This document shows positions 18,323-27,600 of a DNA stretch of 64,000 nucleotides, in pieces. A model generated the notes under the pieces. The model was given only the letters and a program-made list of their open reading frames with translations. It was not told where the DNA came from and searched no databases. Source of the stretch: an uncultured Treponema sp. (GTDB lineage Bacteria > Spirochaetota > Spirochaetia > Treponematales > Treponemataceae); the NCBI GenBank assembly GCA_934667505.1, contig CAKULY010000009.1, positions 11,270-75,269 of the forward strand, given 5' to 3'. The stretch's first letter is position 1; each line of letters begins with the position of its first letter. The position numbers and the translations under genes are program-made.

Positions 18323-20821
18323 ATGAAAGCAAGAAATCTTAAAAAAAATCATATTGGTTATTTGCGGTTTTTAAGCCTTTGCGTATTTGCCGCCGTTGCG
18401 TTTAGTTCCTGCGCAGATTTTTTTCAGCAAAAAGTCGATATGGACAAAAGCAGCAATACGTCAAGCCTTTACGACCTTTTAACGCCGGAATTGAAAATTG
18501 AAAAACTAGACGCCCCAAAAGAACTATTCGTTTCGCAAGGGCTTTATTCAAATCTGATTGAAATAAGCTGGTCTGCGGTAAAATATGCTTCTTCCTATAA
18601 AATAGAGCGGGCTGTTGTAAAAACAAAAAATCCAGATGGAACTTGGCAAATGCCTGCAGAAGGCGACTTTGAGCTTCTAACATCTTCGGACATTTTTAAC
18701 ACCCGCTATACGGATACAATAATTCAAGAGCCAAAATACACCAGCCCTGAATTAAATTTTATTTACTATTACCGGGTTTTCGCGCAGAATTTGCCTAAAG
18801 GGTATGAGCAGAGCGACTATTACCCGGATTATGCGGAGCGAAAGATTTACGACTCAGAAGGCAACGATACTGGCAAAACAGAAGTCCTTGCCGACCCTTC
18901 AATTTACGGAACGCTGCTTTTGCCGGTTTCAAATGTGGAAGCGTCAAAGGGAACTTCTTCAGATTCTATTACAGTAAAGTGGGCTGGCGTTCCGGATGCT
19001 GAAAAATACAAAGTTGAGCGGGGCGACCGTGAGCAAGGCAATTTTTACAGCATAAAAGAAGTTTGGGCAAGCGAAACCGAATTAACAGATTCCATTGACG
19101 AAAAAGATCAAGGCACTGAATTTTATTACAAAGTTTATGCCATAAACAGTTCTAAAGAAGAATCTTGCGCAAGTCCTGTTGCAATGGGCTATTCTTTGCA
19201 GCCGGGTGCGCCTGTCGCCCCTTCTGATGTGACTGTAGAAAACGGGCTTGGAACAAACAGCTCTTCTTTGTTTGTAAAGTGGTCAGCTGGCACAGATTCA
19301 AGCATTTCTTACACTCTTTACAGAACCAGTTCAGTGGATTCTGTTTACAAACTTTTAAAGCCTAATGCGACATCTCTTTATGAAGACAAAACTGCAAAGC
19401 CTGGAATATATTATTACTATTTTGTGCAGGCGATAAAAACTGCCGACGATGGAACTGGAACGCTTTTAAAAAGCGCGTTTAGCGAAAGCGGCAAAGAGTC
19501 CGCAAGTCCTGCTTACGGATTCTTGCTAAGTCCGCCGGATTCTGTTCAAGTCGATGACGGAAGCGATAAAAATCATAAAAAAATAATTTGGTCGCCGGCA
19601 ATAAATTCTGTGGATTCTGCGCAGGCGGTAGATTTTAAATACAATATATATTCTGATTCAGAAAAGAATGGACTTTTTGACACACTTGTTCTTTCAACTT
19701 CGGGCTCTTTGGACGAAAATGGAAATCTTTTTGCAGAAGTTGAGCTAAAAGACGAAAAATTCTTTGTTATTACAACCGTAAACGAAAATGGCGTAAACAA
19801 AGAAAGTTCAAGAAGTTCCGTTGCCGCTCCTGTTCCAGAAGCTCCAAAAAAAGTGGTTGCTTCAAAAACTGCAGGCGAGCGAACAGTCTCAAGTAAAGTT
19901 GCAGCGCTCGGCGGCGCTTTTGACAGCTCCTTGTGGAAAACCAACAAGAACGAAGTGTATCCAGTCCTTATAACTTGGGAAAAGCCGGACGGCGGCGCAG
20001 ACGGCGGCTACGATGTTTACCGCTCTGCAAAGCCAAATTCAGGATTTACAAAAATAAACAGTTCTGCAATTTACGATTTGTATTATTTAGATTCCTACGA
20101 TACTGCAAAATCCGGGGTTTTCTACTATTACAAAGTGGTTTCCCTAAATAGTTTAGGACAAGGCCGAAAATCAAATAATCCAGAAAACGACCCTGAGCAC
20201 AACGCCCGCGGTTATGGTGCTATAACTCGTGAACAGTGGTTCCGCGAGTACAACAAAAACATTGCAAGTTCGCAGGCAAAACTTACACTCATGCACAAGC
20301 CTAGCGACTTAGACAAAGTTGGCGAAGAATCAGTAAATGGCAACATAAGCGGAACTTTAAGCTACAACGCAAAAGTCGCAGGTTTCGGCGCGGAAATTAC
20401 AATGCCGTACACAAATTATGCCGACCACTTTATTGGCGACGACAGCTCTCTAGGCATAAAGTTTGTTCTAAACGGCAATACAGACACAACTTCAAACATG
20501 AGCGCCAACGGAAATATGCACGAAACCGTTCAGTGTTACACAAAAAATATTGATGTCACAAATGATTCTTCTATCGGAAATGCATTTGAACGGCTTTCAG
20601 AGTCTGTAAAAAAATCAATCAAGCAGACAGGCGACACTCATTACCTTTGCGGAATGTATCCAGGTTACGTTGTCTATGACAATCTGCAGATAAAAGGCGG
20701 AGCCGCTGGCGGCGGTTATTACCTTGTTCAAACTTACGAGTTGGACAGAACGAATTCTTCAAACGGAACAATTGTTCTAAAGGAAGATAAAGTTGATTGG
20801 TTGGTAGGAGAAGGCAAGTGA
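18323..20821 (+). CDS. Fibronectin type III lipoprotein with distinctive C-terminal module
   Basis: The 832-residue lipoprotein has its lipobox at FSSCAD (Cys32). Four or more Fn3-like repeats can be seen, with starts such as VSQGLYSNLIEISW, ASKGTSSDSITVKW, VENGLGTNSSSLFVKW and VDDGSDKNHKKIIW. The last ~190 residues are different: KLTLMHKPSDLDKVGEE, NGNISGTLSYNAKVAGFG, SANGNMHET and YVVYDNLQIKGGAAGGGYY. This module is repeated as a stand-alone secreted protein by the next gene. A GGGAG Shine-Dalgarno sits inside the end of the preceding gene, which suggests translational coupling. Confidence 0.78.
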   Translation: MKARNLKKNHIGYLRFLSLCVFAAVAFSSCADFFQQKVDMDKSSNTSSLYDLLTPELKIEKLDAPKELFVSQGLYSNLIEISWSAVKYASSYKIERAVVKTKNPDGTWQMPAEGDFELLTSSDIFNTRYTDTIIQEPKYTSPELNFIYYYRVFAQNLPKGYEQSDYYPDYAERKIYDSEGNDTGKTEVLADPSIYGTLLLPVSNVEASKGTSSDSITVKWAGVPDAEKYKVERGDREQGNFYSIKEVWASETELTDSIDEKDQGTEFYYKVYAINSSKEESCASPVAMGYSLQPGAPVAPSDVTVENGLGTNSSSLFVKWSAGTDSSISYTLYRTSSVDSVYKLLKPNATSLYEDKTAKPGIYYYYFVQAIKTADDGTGTLLKSAFSESGKESASPAYGFLLSPPDSVQVDDGSDKNHKKIIWSPAINSVDSAQAVDFKYNIYSDSEKNGLFDTLVLSTSGSLDENGNLFAEVELKDEKFFVITTVNENGVNKESSRSSVAAPVPEAPKKVVASKTAGERTVSSKVAALGGAFDSSLWKTNKNEVYPVLITWEKPDGGADGGYDVYRSAKPNSGFTKINSSAIYDLYYLDSYDTAKSGVFYYYKVVSLNSLGQGRKSNNPENDPEHNARGYGAITREQWFREYNKNIASSQAKLTLMHKPSDLDKVGEESVNGNISGTLSYNAKVAGFGAEITMPYTNYADHFIGDDSSLGIKFVLNGNTDTTSNMSANGNMHETVQCYTKNIDVTNDSSIGNAFERLSESVKKSIKQTGDTHYLCGMYPGYVVYDNLQIKGGAAGGGYYLVQTYELDRTNSSNGTIVLKEDKVDWLVGEGK

Positions 20822-21432
20822 TAAAACAAAACAAAATTGCTATTGCATTTATTTTATTTACAATTGCGTTCATTTCTGTCGCAGTTTGCGAAGAGGTAGA
20901 GCTAAATGACTTTTCTATTCCTGAAGATTCTGAAAGCCAATGCGAAAGTCAAGCTCAAAATCAGACAGAGATTGAATACCTTAAAGCCTACAATGAATCT
21001 TCTTTGAGCAGCCACAAAAAACTTACGCACATGCACAAGCGCAGCAATCTTGCAAAACTTGGCCGCGAAAAAGTCTACGGAAACATAAGCGGTTCTTGCG
21101 AATACTGGGCAAGAATCCGAGGCTTTAAAGGCGTTGTTACAATCATCTATAAAAATTACTGCGACATAGACGGCTGGATTTTAAATGGTGAATGTAATAC
21201 AAAGGCTAACATTCGTGCAAACGGAAAAATGTACGGCTGCATGAACGTTACCGGCGTGCAGCCCGGCAAAGTCTGGTATGACAATATAATCATAAAAAAA
21301 GGAACAAGCGCCGGCGGAACTTACGGAGTTCAAGTGAAAGGCGGAGAGCGAAAAGAACTTGAATACAATGTTCTTCCCCAGGAAGTAGAAGAATCTATTG
21401 ATGATATAAGAGCAGAAAATCTGCGTGATTAA
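20818..21432 (+). CDS. Secreted protein paralogous to the C-terminal module of the preceding lipoprotein
   Basis: I place the start at GTG 20818, which overlaps the upstream stop as GTGA and has AGGAGAAGG just upstream. This gives a clean signal peptide, MIKQNKIAIAFILFTIAFIS, ending near Cys25. The remaining ~180 residues match the end of the preceding protein block for block: KLTHMHKRSNLAKLGRE, YGNISGSCEYWARIRGF, RANGKMYG and KVWYDNIIIKKGTSAGGTYG. It therefore looks like a duplicated module translated separately from the same mRNA. The function is unknown. C-terminal residues are acidic. Confidence 0.75.
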   Translation: MIKQNKIAIAFILFTIAFISVAVCEEVELNDFSIPEDSESQCESQAQNQTEIEYLKAYNESSLSSHKKLTHMHKRSNLAKLGREKVYGNISGSCEYWARIRGFKGVVTIIYKNYCDIDGWILNGECNTKANIRANGKMYGCMNVTGVQPGKVWYDNIIIKKGTSAGGTYGVQVKGGERKELEYNVLPQEVEESIDDIRAENLRD

Positions 21433-21472
21433 AAAAATTGCGTTGCAACCTTGTTTATTAGTTGGAGTATTT

Positions 21473-21811
21473 ATGAAAAAAATAGCTTTTTTAGCATTTG
21501 TTTTAATGGCAATTGTGTTTTCTTCGTGCTACGTGCCTTCGCCTCTTTATGGAAAATGGGCGGATAACAATGGAGATTCAATAACTTTTATTTCGGATGG
21601 CACATTTGTTGCGAAAATTCTTTCCAATGATGGAGTTAAAAACTACGAAGGAGAATATTCTGTAATCGATAACGTTTTAGTCTTTTCGGAATCTGACGGA
21701 ACTTCCATAAACACAGAGTGGGACATCCGCGGTTCCATGCTCTTTCTTACTTGGACGTTCGGCTCGGAAAATACAACAAAAAATCTGACTTTGTACCACG
21801 TTTCTAGGTGA
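21473..21811 (+). CDS. Small lipoprotein
   Basis: The product has 112 residues from the Met that follows GGAG by 8 nt and begins a lipoprotein signal MKKIAFLAFVLMAIVFSSC. An upstream GTG start (21425) would add 16 residues ahead of the signal and is unlikely. The mature part (YGKWADNNGDSITFISDGTFVAKI ... LTWTFGSENTTKNLTLYHV) resembles small lipocalin-like or DUF5640-type beta-barrels, but this is only a resemblance. It follows the paralogous module gene by 40 bases and is probably in the same operon. Confidence 0.68.
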   Translation: MKKIAFLAFVLMAIVFSSCYVPSPLYGKWADNNGDSITFISDGTFVAKILSNDGVKNYEGEYSVIDNVLVFSESDGTSINTEWDIRGSMLFLTWTFGSENTTKNLTLYHVSR

Positions 21812-21860
21812 TTTTTATTTGCAGCGCAACCGCGAAGCAGCTTTTTGTCGAGGAATATTT

Positions 21861-22604
21861 ATGAAATATACAAAAAAACTTTTCTTTGCTTTTGCAACTC
21901 TGATTTTTTCTTCTGCAATTTTTTGCCAGGTTGCCGAAGAATCAGAAAATTCTACAGAAAATCCTGCGGAAAGTCCAAAAATAAACGAAAAAACTGGCTT
22001 TCCGGAAATAAAGCAAAAACCGTTCATTGTTTTTAATGAAGGTGCAGCCCTTGCTCAGGTTACTAGGATTCAGACTCAAAGCGGCAGGAATAACTATGTT
22101 TGGCAGAACACTTTTTTGGGAGCGTTTTTTCAAATTCAAACAAAGTACATGAAGCCGGTAAACTCTGTAATCAGAATTTCTGCTTTTTACCCTTTTTACA
22201 ATCAGTTCAACGATGTAAAGCAGTTTCCAAAGCAAACAGTTCTTTATGCGTTCGACCTTTTTGCAGGTCCGATTTTGGAAGCGGATATGTGGAAATACGT
22301 TCGCCTGAAATTCGGGGCAGGCTTGCACTATATGTACCAGCTTACAGATGAGTATCACCTTCATTACCTTGGAGGAGGCGGTCTTGTGGGAATGGAGCTG
22401 CCTTTGTCTTCTGGGTGGACTATTCTTTTGGACGGAACTTTTTCCTTGGATTACCCGAACTTCGGCACAAATCGCTTGGTTCAGCCTTTTCATCTTGCCT
22501 GGCTGTACCAGCTGAATTTGGGCGTCCGCTATAGCAAAAAAGCAAGAAACCAGTATTCGTATATCCGTAAAAGTCAAAAAATTCTGTACGAAGAAGAAAA
22601 TTAG
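21861..22604 (+). CDS. Putative outer-membrane beta-barrel or envelope protein
   Basis: The product has 247 residues from the Met preceded by GAGGAAT. It has a signal peptide MKYTKKLFFAFATLIFSSAIFCQ and a Glu/Ser/Pro-rich linker. The remaining ~190 residues alternate aromatic and hydrophobic residues with polar ones, e.g. FLGAFFQIQTKYMKPVNSVI, LYAFDLFAGPILEADMWKYV and HYLGGGGLVGMELPLSSGW. These fit transmembrane beta-strands, and similar proteins occur in treponemes as predicted outer-membrane proteins. It is the last gene of the lipoprotein cluster. The function is unknown. Confidence 0.6.
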   Translation: MKYTKKLFFAFATLIFSSAIFCQVAEESENSTENPAESPKINEKTGFPEIKQKPFIVFNEGAALAQVTRIQTQSGRNNYVWQNTFLGAFFQIQTKYMKPVNSVIRISAFYPFYNQFNDVKQFPKQTVLYAFDLFAGPILEADMWKYVRLKFGAGLHYMYQLTDEYHLHYLGGGGLVGMELPLSSGWTILLDGTFSLDYPNFGTNRLVQPFHLAWLYQLNLGVRYSKKARNQYSYIRKSQKILYEEEN

Positions 22605-22626
22605 TTTTCGGCGGAAAAAGTTTTGT

Positions 22627-22873
22627 TTATTTATATAAAGTCAGAAAATCTCTAGGTTCTATTGCTGGAACAGAAGATGTCGTAAAGTCGGATATATTTC
22701 TTATCAATTATAAATGATATATCGCAGATTGAATGTATGGTGAGATATGAGTTTATGTTTGAGAACCAGCATTTGTTTAGCAATCTTTTTGATTCTTCAT
22801 AAAAAGGTTCTCGTTTTAGGAACCAATCTAAGATGATGTTTGTATCAATTAAAATGTCAATACTTTGCCTCAA
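22627..22873 (-). pseudogene. PIN-domain toxin with internal deletion
   Basis: The N-terminal half is a good VapC-type PIN start: DILIDTNIILDWFLKREPFYEESKRLL with the first catalytic Asp, and a SYLTIHSICDISFII helix. It then runs into a short tail and a stop. A neighbouring frame of the same DNA reads SSVPAIEPRDFLTLYK and stop, which is how such PIN proteins normally end. The middle ~50 codons, with the remaining acidic residues, are missing, so the gene is inactive. It overlaps the upstream antitoxin-like gene by 17 bases. Confidence 0.65.
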
Positions 22874-23081
22874 AGTATTCTTGTTTTTCAGTTTCTGCGT
22901 CTATTCCTTTGCCAATACCTGAGAAGTGTTCAAAAAGAGCCTTATCGTTTTTGAGTTGAGAATTCGCTGCCTTTTTTCGTGAGGCAATAATGGAATCAAT
23001 CTTTTTACGTAGAATTTCTAACTGAAAAGGTTGTAATAAATCTAATTGCTGTGTGTAATTATCAAAAACTATATCACTCAT
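22857..23081 (-). CDS. Antitoxin-like partner of the PIN toxin remnant
   Basis: The 74-residue protein (MSDIVFDNYTQQLDLLQPFQLEILRKK...) sits immediately upstream of and overlapping a PIN-domain gene, the usual antitoxin position. Its N-terminal part, with a run of alternating hydrophobic residues and LQPFQLEIL, resembles the small antitoxins that pair with such PIN proteins. There is no Shine-Dalgarno. A TATATT hexamer ends 6 nt before the ATG, consistent with a leaderless transcript. With the toxin broken it may be free-standing. Confidence 0.6.
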   Translation of the reverse strand: MSDIVFDNYTQQLDLLQPFQLEILRKKIDSIIASRKKAANSQLKNDKALFEHFSGIGKGIDAETEKQEYFEAKY

Positions 23082-23130
23082 AAAATAAATATAACACAGA
23101 AAAATTCAAGCAACAAGACAAAAAATAATT

Positions 23131-23159
23131 TGACATATAAAAAAACTCATCATACAATT
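23131..23159 (+). promoter_or_regulatory. Sigma-70-type promoter for the Big2 lipoprotein operon
   Basis: TTGACA and TACAAT are separated by exactly 17 bases. Transcription from here would leave a 5' leader of about 135 nt before the ATG at 23301. The leader begins with a hairpin at 23164-23187 (GAAGGCTTTA / TAAAGTCTTC, one G-U pair). Confidence 0.55.
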
Positions 23160-23300
23160 TAATGAAGGCTTTAGTTTTAAAGTCTTCATATACAATGTAG
23201 TGCAAAAAGTTGTGGTCACCTGTATAAAAAAGCTTGGCGAGGGAAAAGTCAAGTCTGCATATTTTAATCAATTTCTTTTCTAAAATTTTGGAGGAAAAAA

Positions 23301-24617
23301 ATGAAAAAAGTTTACGGCGTAATTGCTGCTTTTCTTGCCGCAGTTGCATTTTTGTCATGCAAGGTAGAAAGTTCTGGTGGCGGTGGGGGAGGGACTAGCG
23401 AGCCTGAGCCAGAAGTACCTAAATTGACTGGCATTGATTTTACAGATACAACGCGTCAAAATTTAAATGAAATAAAAGTAGGCGGCACTGTAGAATTACT
23501 TTTTCAAGAACTATGGTCGGATGGTTCAACAAAAGATGTTGCATACAACAGCAGCGATTTTGATATAGTAATAAGTTCTGGAACTGAATTTGTAAAAAAA
23601 GACGGCAATTCTATTTCTGCAATAGCGGCAGGTTCTGTAAAAATAAGTGTTACTTATAAAAATGACTATTCAAAAGACATATCGTTTACAGTTAAAGCCA
23701 TTCCTGTTGACCAGGTTGTTTTAACAAGCATAGCAATAGAGCCACTTAGCACTATTGCTGAAAATGCAAGCAAAGACTTAAAAGTAACCGCAACTTATAG
23801 CGATGAAACTACTAAAGATGTTACTTCGCAGGCAAAGTTTGAATCAAGCGATTCAAGTATAGCCGCAATAGAAGGAACAGCTTTAAAAGGCTTAAAAGAA
23901 GGCGAGGTAACTATAAAAGCAACTTTTGAAGGTAAAACTGCCTCAATTACAGTTAAAGTCTACAAGCCTGTAGAAGGAAAAGTTCTTTCTGAAATAACAA
24001 TCGCTCCTGCTGCAAAAGAATTAAAGTCTGGAGAATCTGCAGAATTTACAGTAACTGCAAAGTATTCTAATGGGGATTCTGAAGATGTTACAAGTGTCGC
24101 TGAATTTTCATCTGATAAAGAAGATGCAGGTGCTTTAGAAAAGAATAAGTTTACCGCCGCAAAACTTCCTGAAGATACTTCTGTAAAAATTACTGCAAGC
24201 TATGAGTATGAAGGAGTTGAAAAAACAGCGGCTGCAGCTATTACTGTAAAAAAGGACGAATCTTATTCTTTTGGGACTGGCAATGCAGGATTTAATTTTG
24301 GCTCGCAGAGCGCTCTTTCTAAAATAGAAATAACATCGGCAAAAACATTGACCAAGGACTCAACTTTAACCTTGAAAACGGAGGCTACTTATTCTAACGG
24401 AGATGTTGCAGAAGTTTTCCCTGCTTATGAAGTAGAAAATGCCGCTGTTTTGGAATTAGACGGCATAACCTTAAAAGCCATTTCTGCAGGAACATCTAAG
24501 GTAACTGCGACTTACACAGAGGGCGAAGTTACAGAAACCGCAACTGCAACTATTACAGTAACAGAAGGCAGCGGAGATACTGGTTCAGGTGCTATTTCTG
24601 TTGATTTTGGTTCTTGA
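23301..24617 (+). CDS. Bacterial Ig-like (Big2) repeat lipoprotein
   Basis: The 438-residue lipoprotein has its lipobox at AFLSCKVE (Cys20) followed by a Gly-rich and then Glu/Pro-rich spacer. Four Big2-type Ig-like repeats follow, e.g. LTSIAIEPLSTIAENASKDL...TYSDETTKDVTSQAKF, LSEITIAPAAKELKSGESAEF...TYSNGDSEDVTS and LSKIEITSAKTLTKDSTLTL. It ends in SVDFGS with no catalytic domain. A strong GGAGG precedes the ATG. The MalS-like amylase gene starts 49 bases later, and that protein also carries a Big2-like repeat, so a shared role at the cell surface is likely. Confidence 0.85.
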   Translation: MKKVYGVIAAFLAAVAFLSCKVESSGGGGGGTSEPEPEVPKLTGIDFTDTTRQNLNEIKVGGTVELLFQELWSDGSTKDVAYNSSDFDIVISSGTEFVKKDGNSISAIAAGSVKISVTYKNDYSKDISFTVKAIPVDQVVLTSIAIEPLSTIAENASKDLKVTATYSDETTKDVTSQAKFESSDSSIAAIEGTALKGLKEGEVTIKATFEGKTASITVKVYKPVEGKVLSEITIAPAAKELKSGESAEFTVTAKYSNGDSEDVTSVAEFSSDKEDAGALEKNKFTAAKLPEDTSVKITASYEYEGVEKTAAAAITVKKDESYSFGTGNAGFNFGSQSALSKIEITSAKTLTKDSTLTLKTEATYSNGDVAEVFPAYEVENAAVLELDGITLKAISAGTSKVTATYTEGEVTETATATITVTEGSGDTGSGAISVDFGS

Positions 24618-24666
24618 TTATACCTAGTTTCATGTAGTTATTTTGTTTATAAAGCTGGAGTTTAAT

Positions 24667-27600
24667 ATGATAAAAAAAATTACAAAAATTCTAAGCGCAT
24701 TTTCCTTAGGCTTTGCGCTTTTGTTTACAGGTTGTAATAACATTATAGAAGAATATAATAGGCAAAGTTCGGAGTATGGAACTTTGATTTATGGAGAGCA
24801 GGAAGGCGAATACCGCGCGCTAAATGTTGACAGCGTAAAATACGCCGTGCTTTCTGTCAGCGGAAGCGGAATAGATACGCCCCTAAAATCTGACGTAGTG
24901 CAGGTAAAAAACGGACGCGGCTCTGCAAAAATTGACAGAATTCCAGTTGGAAAAAACCGCATCATTACAGTTCAAGGTTATTCTGATAGCGGTACAACAA
25001 AAGTTTCTGATGCAGTTCTGCGTGCAGTGGTGGATATTAACTCTGGCGTTAATAACTTGCCTATAGTTGACTGGACAACTAGCCGCAAAGGCTACATTTA
25101 CAATGCTCTTCTTGAAAGCGGCGAGAATATTGGAAGCCTTTCTGCTGCGGAAATTGAGGCTATTGACAAGGCAACTCCTGACTGCGACGCAACAAATATC
25201 AATCTTAGCCTTTTTGTAGAAGACTTTAAGAAAGGTTACAGCAATTTGAAAGAGTCTTCTGCATATATTCTTAGCGTAGAAAAAACTTTAAATCGTTTGA
25301 TTGTTGAAAAAGCCGCTTCTTCTACGGAAAGCGCGCCTGCATTTACTGCGACTGCACACTATTCAGACGGACCAAATGAAGATGTAACAAGTTCTGCAAC
25401 TTGGAATTCAACTGAAACTGCGGTGGCAACTGTAATCGGCGGAAAAGTTACACTTGTTGAGGCTGGAAAAACCGTTGTAAGCGCAAGTTACACTTTTGGC
25501 GGTGTTACAAAAACCGGCGCAAAACAGACTGTTACGGTAACTGCACAAGGCGGAACGATTGATAAGGTTTATTTAGTTCCAAACTCAAATTGGACACAAG
25601 CAGGTGCGACCTTTGAAGCTTATATGTGGAATGGTGCTACAAACAATTTTGTTGTTATGACAAAAGATGGAGATAAATATGTTGCAGATTGTGACCGTTC
25701 TAAATATACAAATATTATATTCCTTAGATGTGATCCTTCTAAAGCAGCAAATTCTTGGAATAATGTTTGGAACAGAGCCGCAGAACAGACTATTCCTACT
25801 GATAAAGATACTTTTACTATAGATGAGGGGCAGTGGGGAGATTCAAGTGATACTGGTACAGGGGCAAGTGGAAAATGGGCGTTAAAAGGTTCATACTCAG
25901 GCGGTTCTCTTTCTGCAGCAATTAATTCAGAAGCAGTTACTGACCCGGTTTCGCCAACAGTAACAATTACTCCAGCCAGCGGTGATATTTCATTAAGCGG
26001 TTCAATAAAAGTTACTTTCACAGACGGAAACGACACAATTTCATCAGCAAAAGTTACAATTAACGGAACTTCTTATGACATGGGAACAACTGCCACAACA
26101 TTTACAAAATCTGTAAAAGATTTAGGAATTACCACAGGCGGAACTTCAATCATAGTTTCTGCAACAGTAACAAACGGCGAAGGCACAGCAACAGCAAACG
26201 CAACATTAACAACTGCGGACACTCCAACAGTTGTTGATACGTTTACTTGGAAAAATGCACTTATCTACTTTGTAATTCAAGACCGTTTCTATGATGGAGA
26301 TTCTTCAAACAATAATAGTTATGGTCGTATGTCTAAAGACGATTTAGGAAGTTCAATCGGAACATTCCATGGCGGCGATATAAAAGGTCTTACAGAAAAA
26401 CTTGATTATATTAATGATTTGGGTGTAAACGCAATTTGGATTACAGCACCTTATGAACAGGCACACGGTTGGTGTGGCGGTGGTTCTAATGGAGATTTCG
26501 CACATTATGCATACCATGGATATTATCCGCTTGACTACACGATGATGGATAAAAATATGGGAACTGTAGAAGAATTCCGTACTTTTGTAACTGAATGTCA
26601 TAAACGTGGAATCCGTGTTGTAATGGATGTTGTAATGAACCATACTGGATATTTGACGTTGCAAGATTGTCAGGATTATGGGGTGGATATTTTTACAAGT
26701 TCATATTCTGGTGGAAAATCAACTGATATGGGATTCAAAATAGGTTCTGACGGTAGTACATATCATAAACATCATGATAAAATTGATTATAACGGACACA
26801 ATGATGGTTGGGCTAAATGGTGGGGGTCTTCTTGGATTCGTGCAGGCGTTCCGGGATATACTGCCGGAGGTACTGATGATTTGACAAAAAATCTTGATAA
26901 TCTACCGGATGTAAAAACCGAAAGTACAACAGCTCAAACTGTTGCTCCTATTCTGCAGACAAAATGGGGAAAAGAATCAAGCGGTTATGATAACTGGATT
27001 ATTCCGGCTGCTAAATCATTGCGTTCAACATCATCTACAAATGCTCCTGTTGTTTGGATTGAAAAATGGCTTGCTGCTTGGGTAGAAGAATTTGGAATTG
27101 ACGGTTTCCGATGTGATACAGCAAAACATGTTGATATGTATCGTTGGAATGAATTAAAAAATCTTTGTAAAACAGCACTTGCAAATTGGAGAAATTCTTC
27201 ACGTGCTGATGAATATGCAAAAGGTTGGGATGAAGATTTCTGGATGACAGGTGAAGCTTTCGGTTGGAAAAAAGGTGACAATTCGTCTTGGTTTAACAAT
27301 GGTTTTGATTCTATGATTGACTTTACTGTTGCAGGAACAAGCGGAATGAAAAGTTATTCTCCAAATCTTCCTAAATGGGAAAATCGTTTAGGTGATTCGC
27401 AGGCTTTGCTTTATATTTCAAGCCATGATACAGGTTTAGGACGTGCTTCTAATCAGACAGAACTTGGAACATCATTTGTTTTAATGCCGGGCTTAGTTCA
27501 GATTTATTACGGTGATGAAACAGCTCGTCCGTTTGGTGATACCGGTTCAGATGAAAATCAAGGAACACGTTCAGACTTTAATTGGTCAGCATCTACTGGT

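Noticed and set aside
23074..23358. A 94-codon minus-strand frame over the promoter and leader of the Big2 lipoprotein, including a protein-like stretch FYTGDHNFLHYIVYEDFKTKAF
   Set aside because: It would begin inside the lipoprotein gene, has no ribosome-binding site and collides with the promoter. It may be a remnant of a lost gene but cannot be supported.
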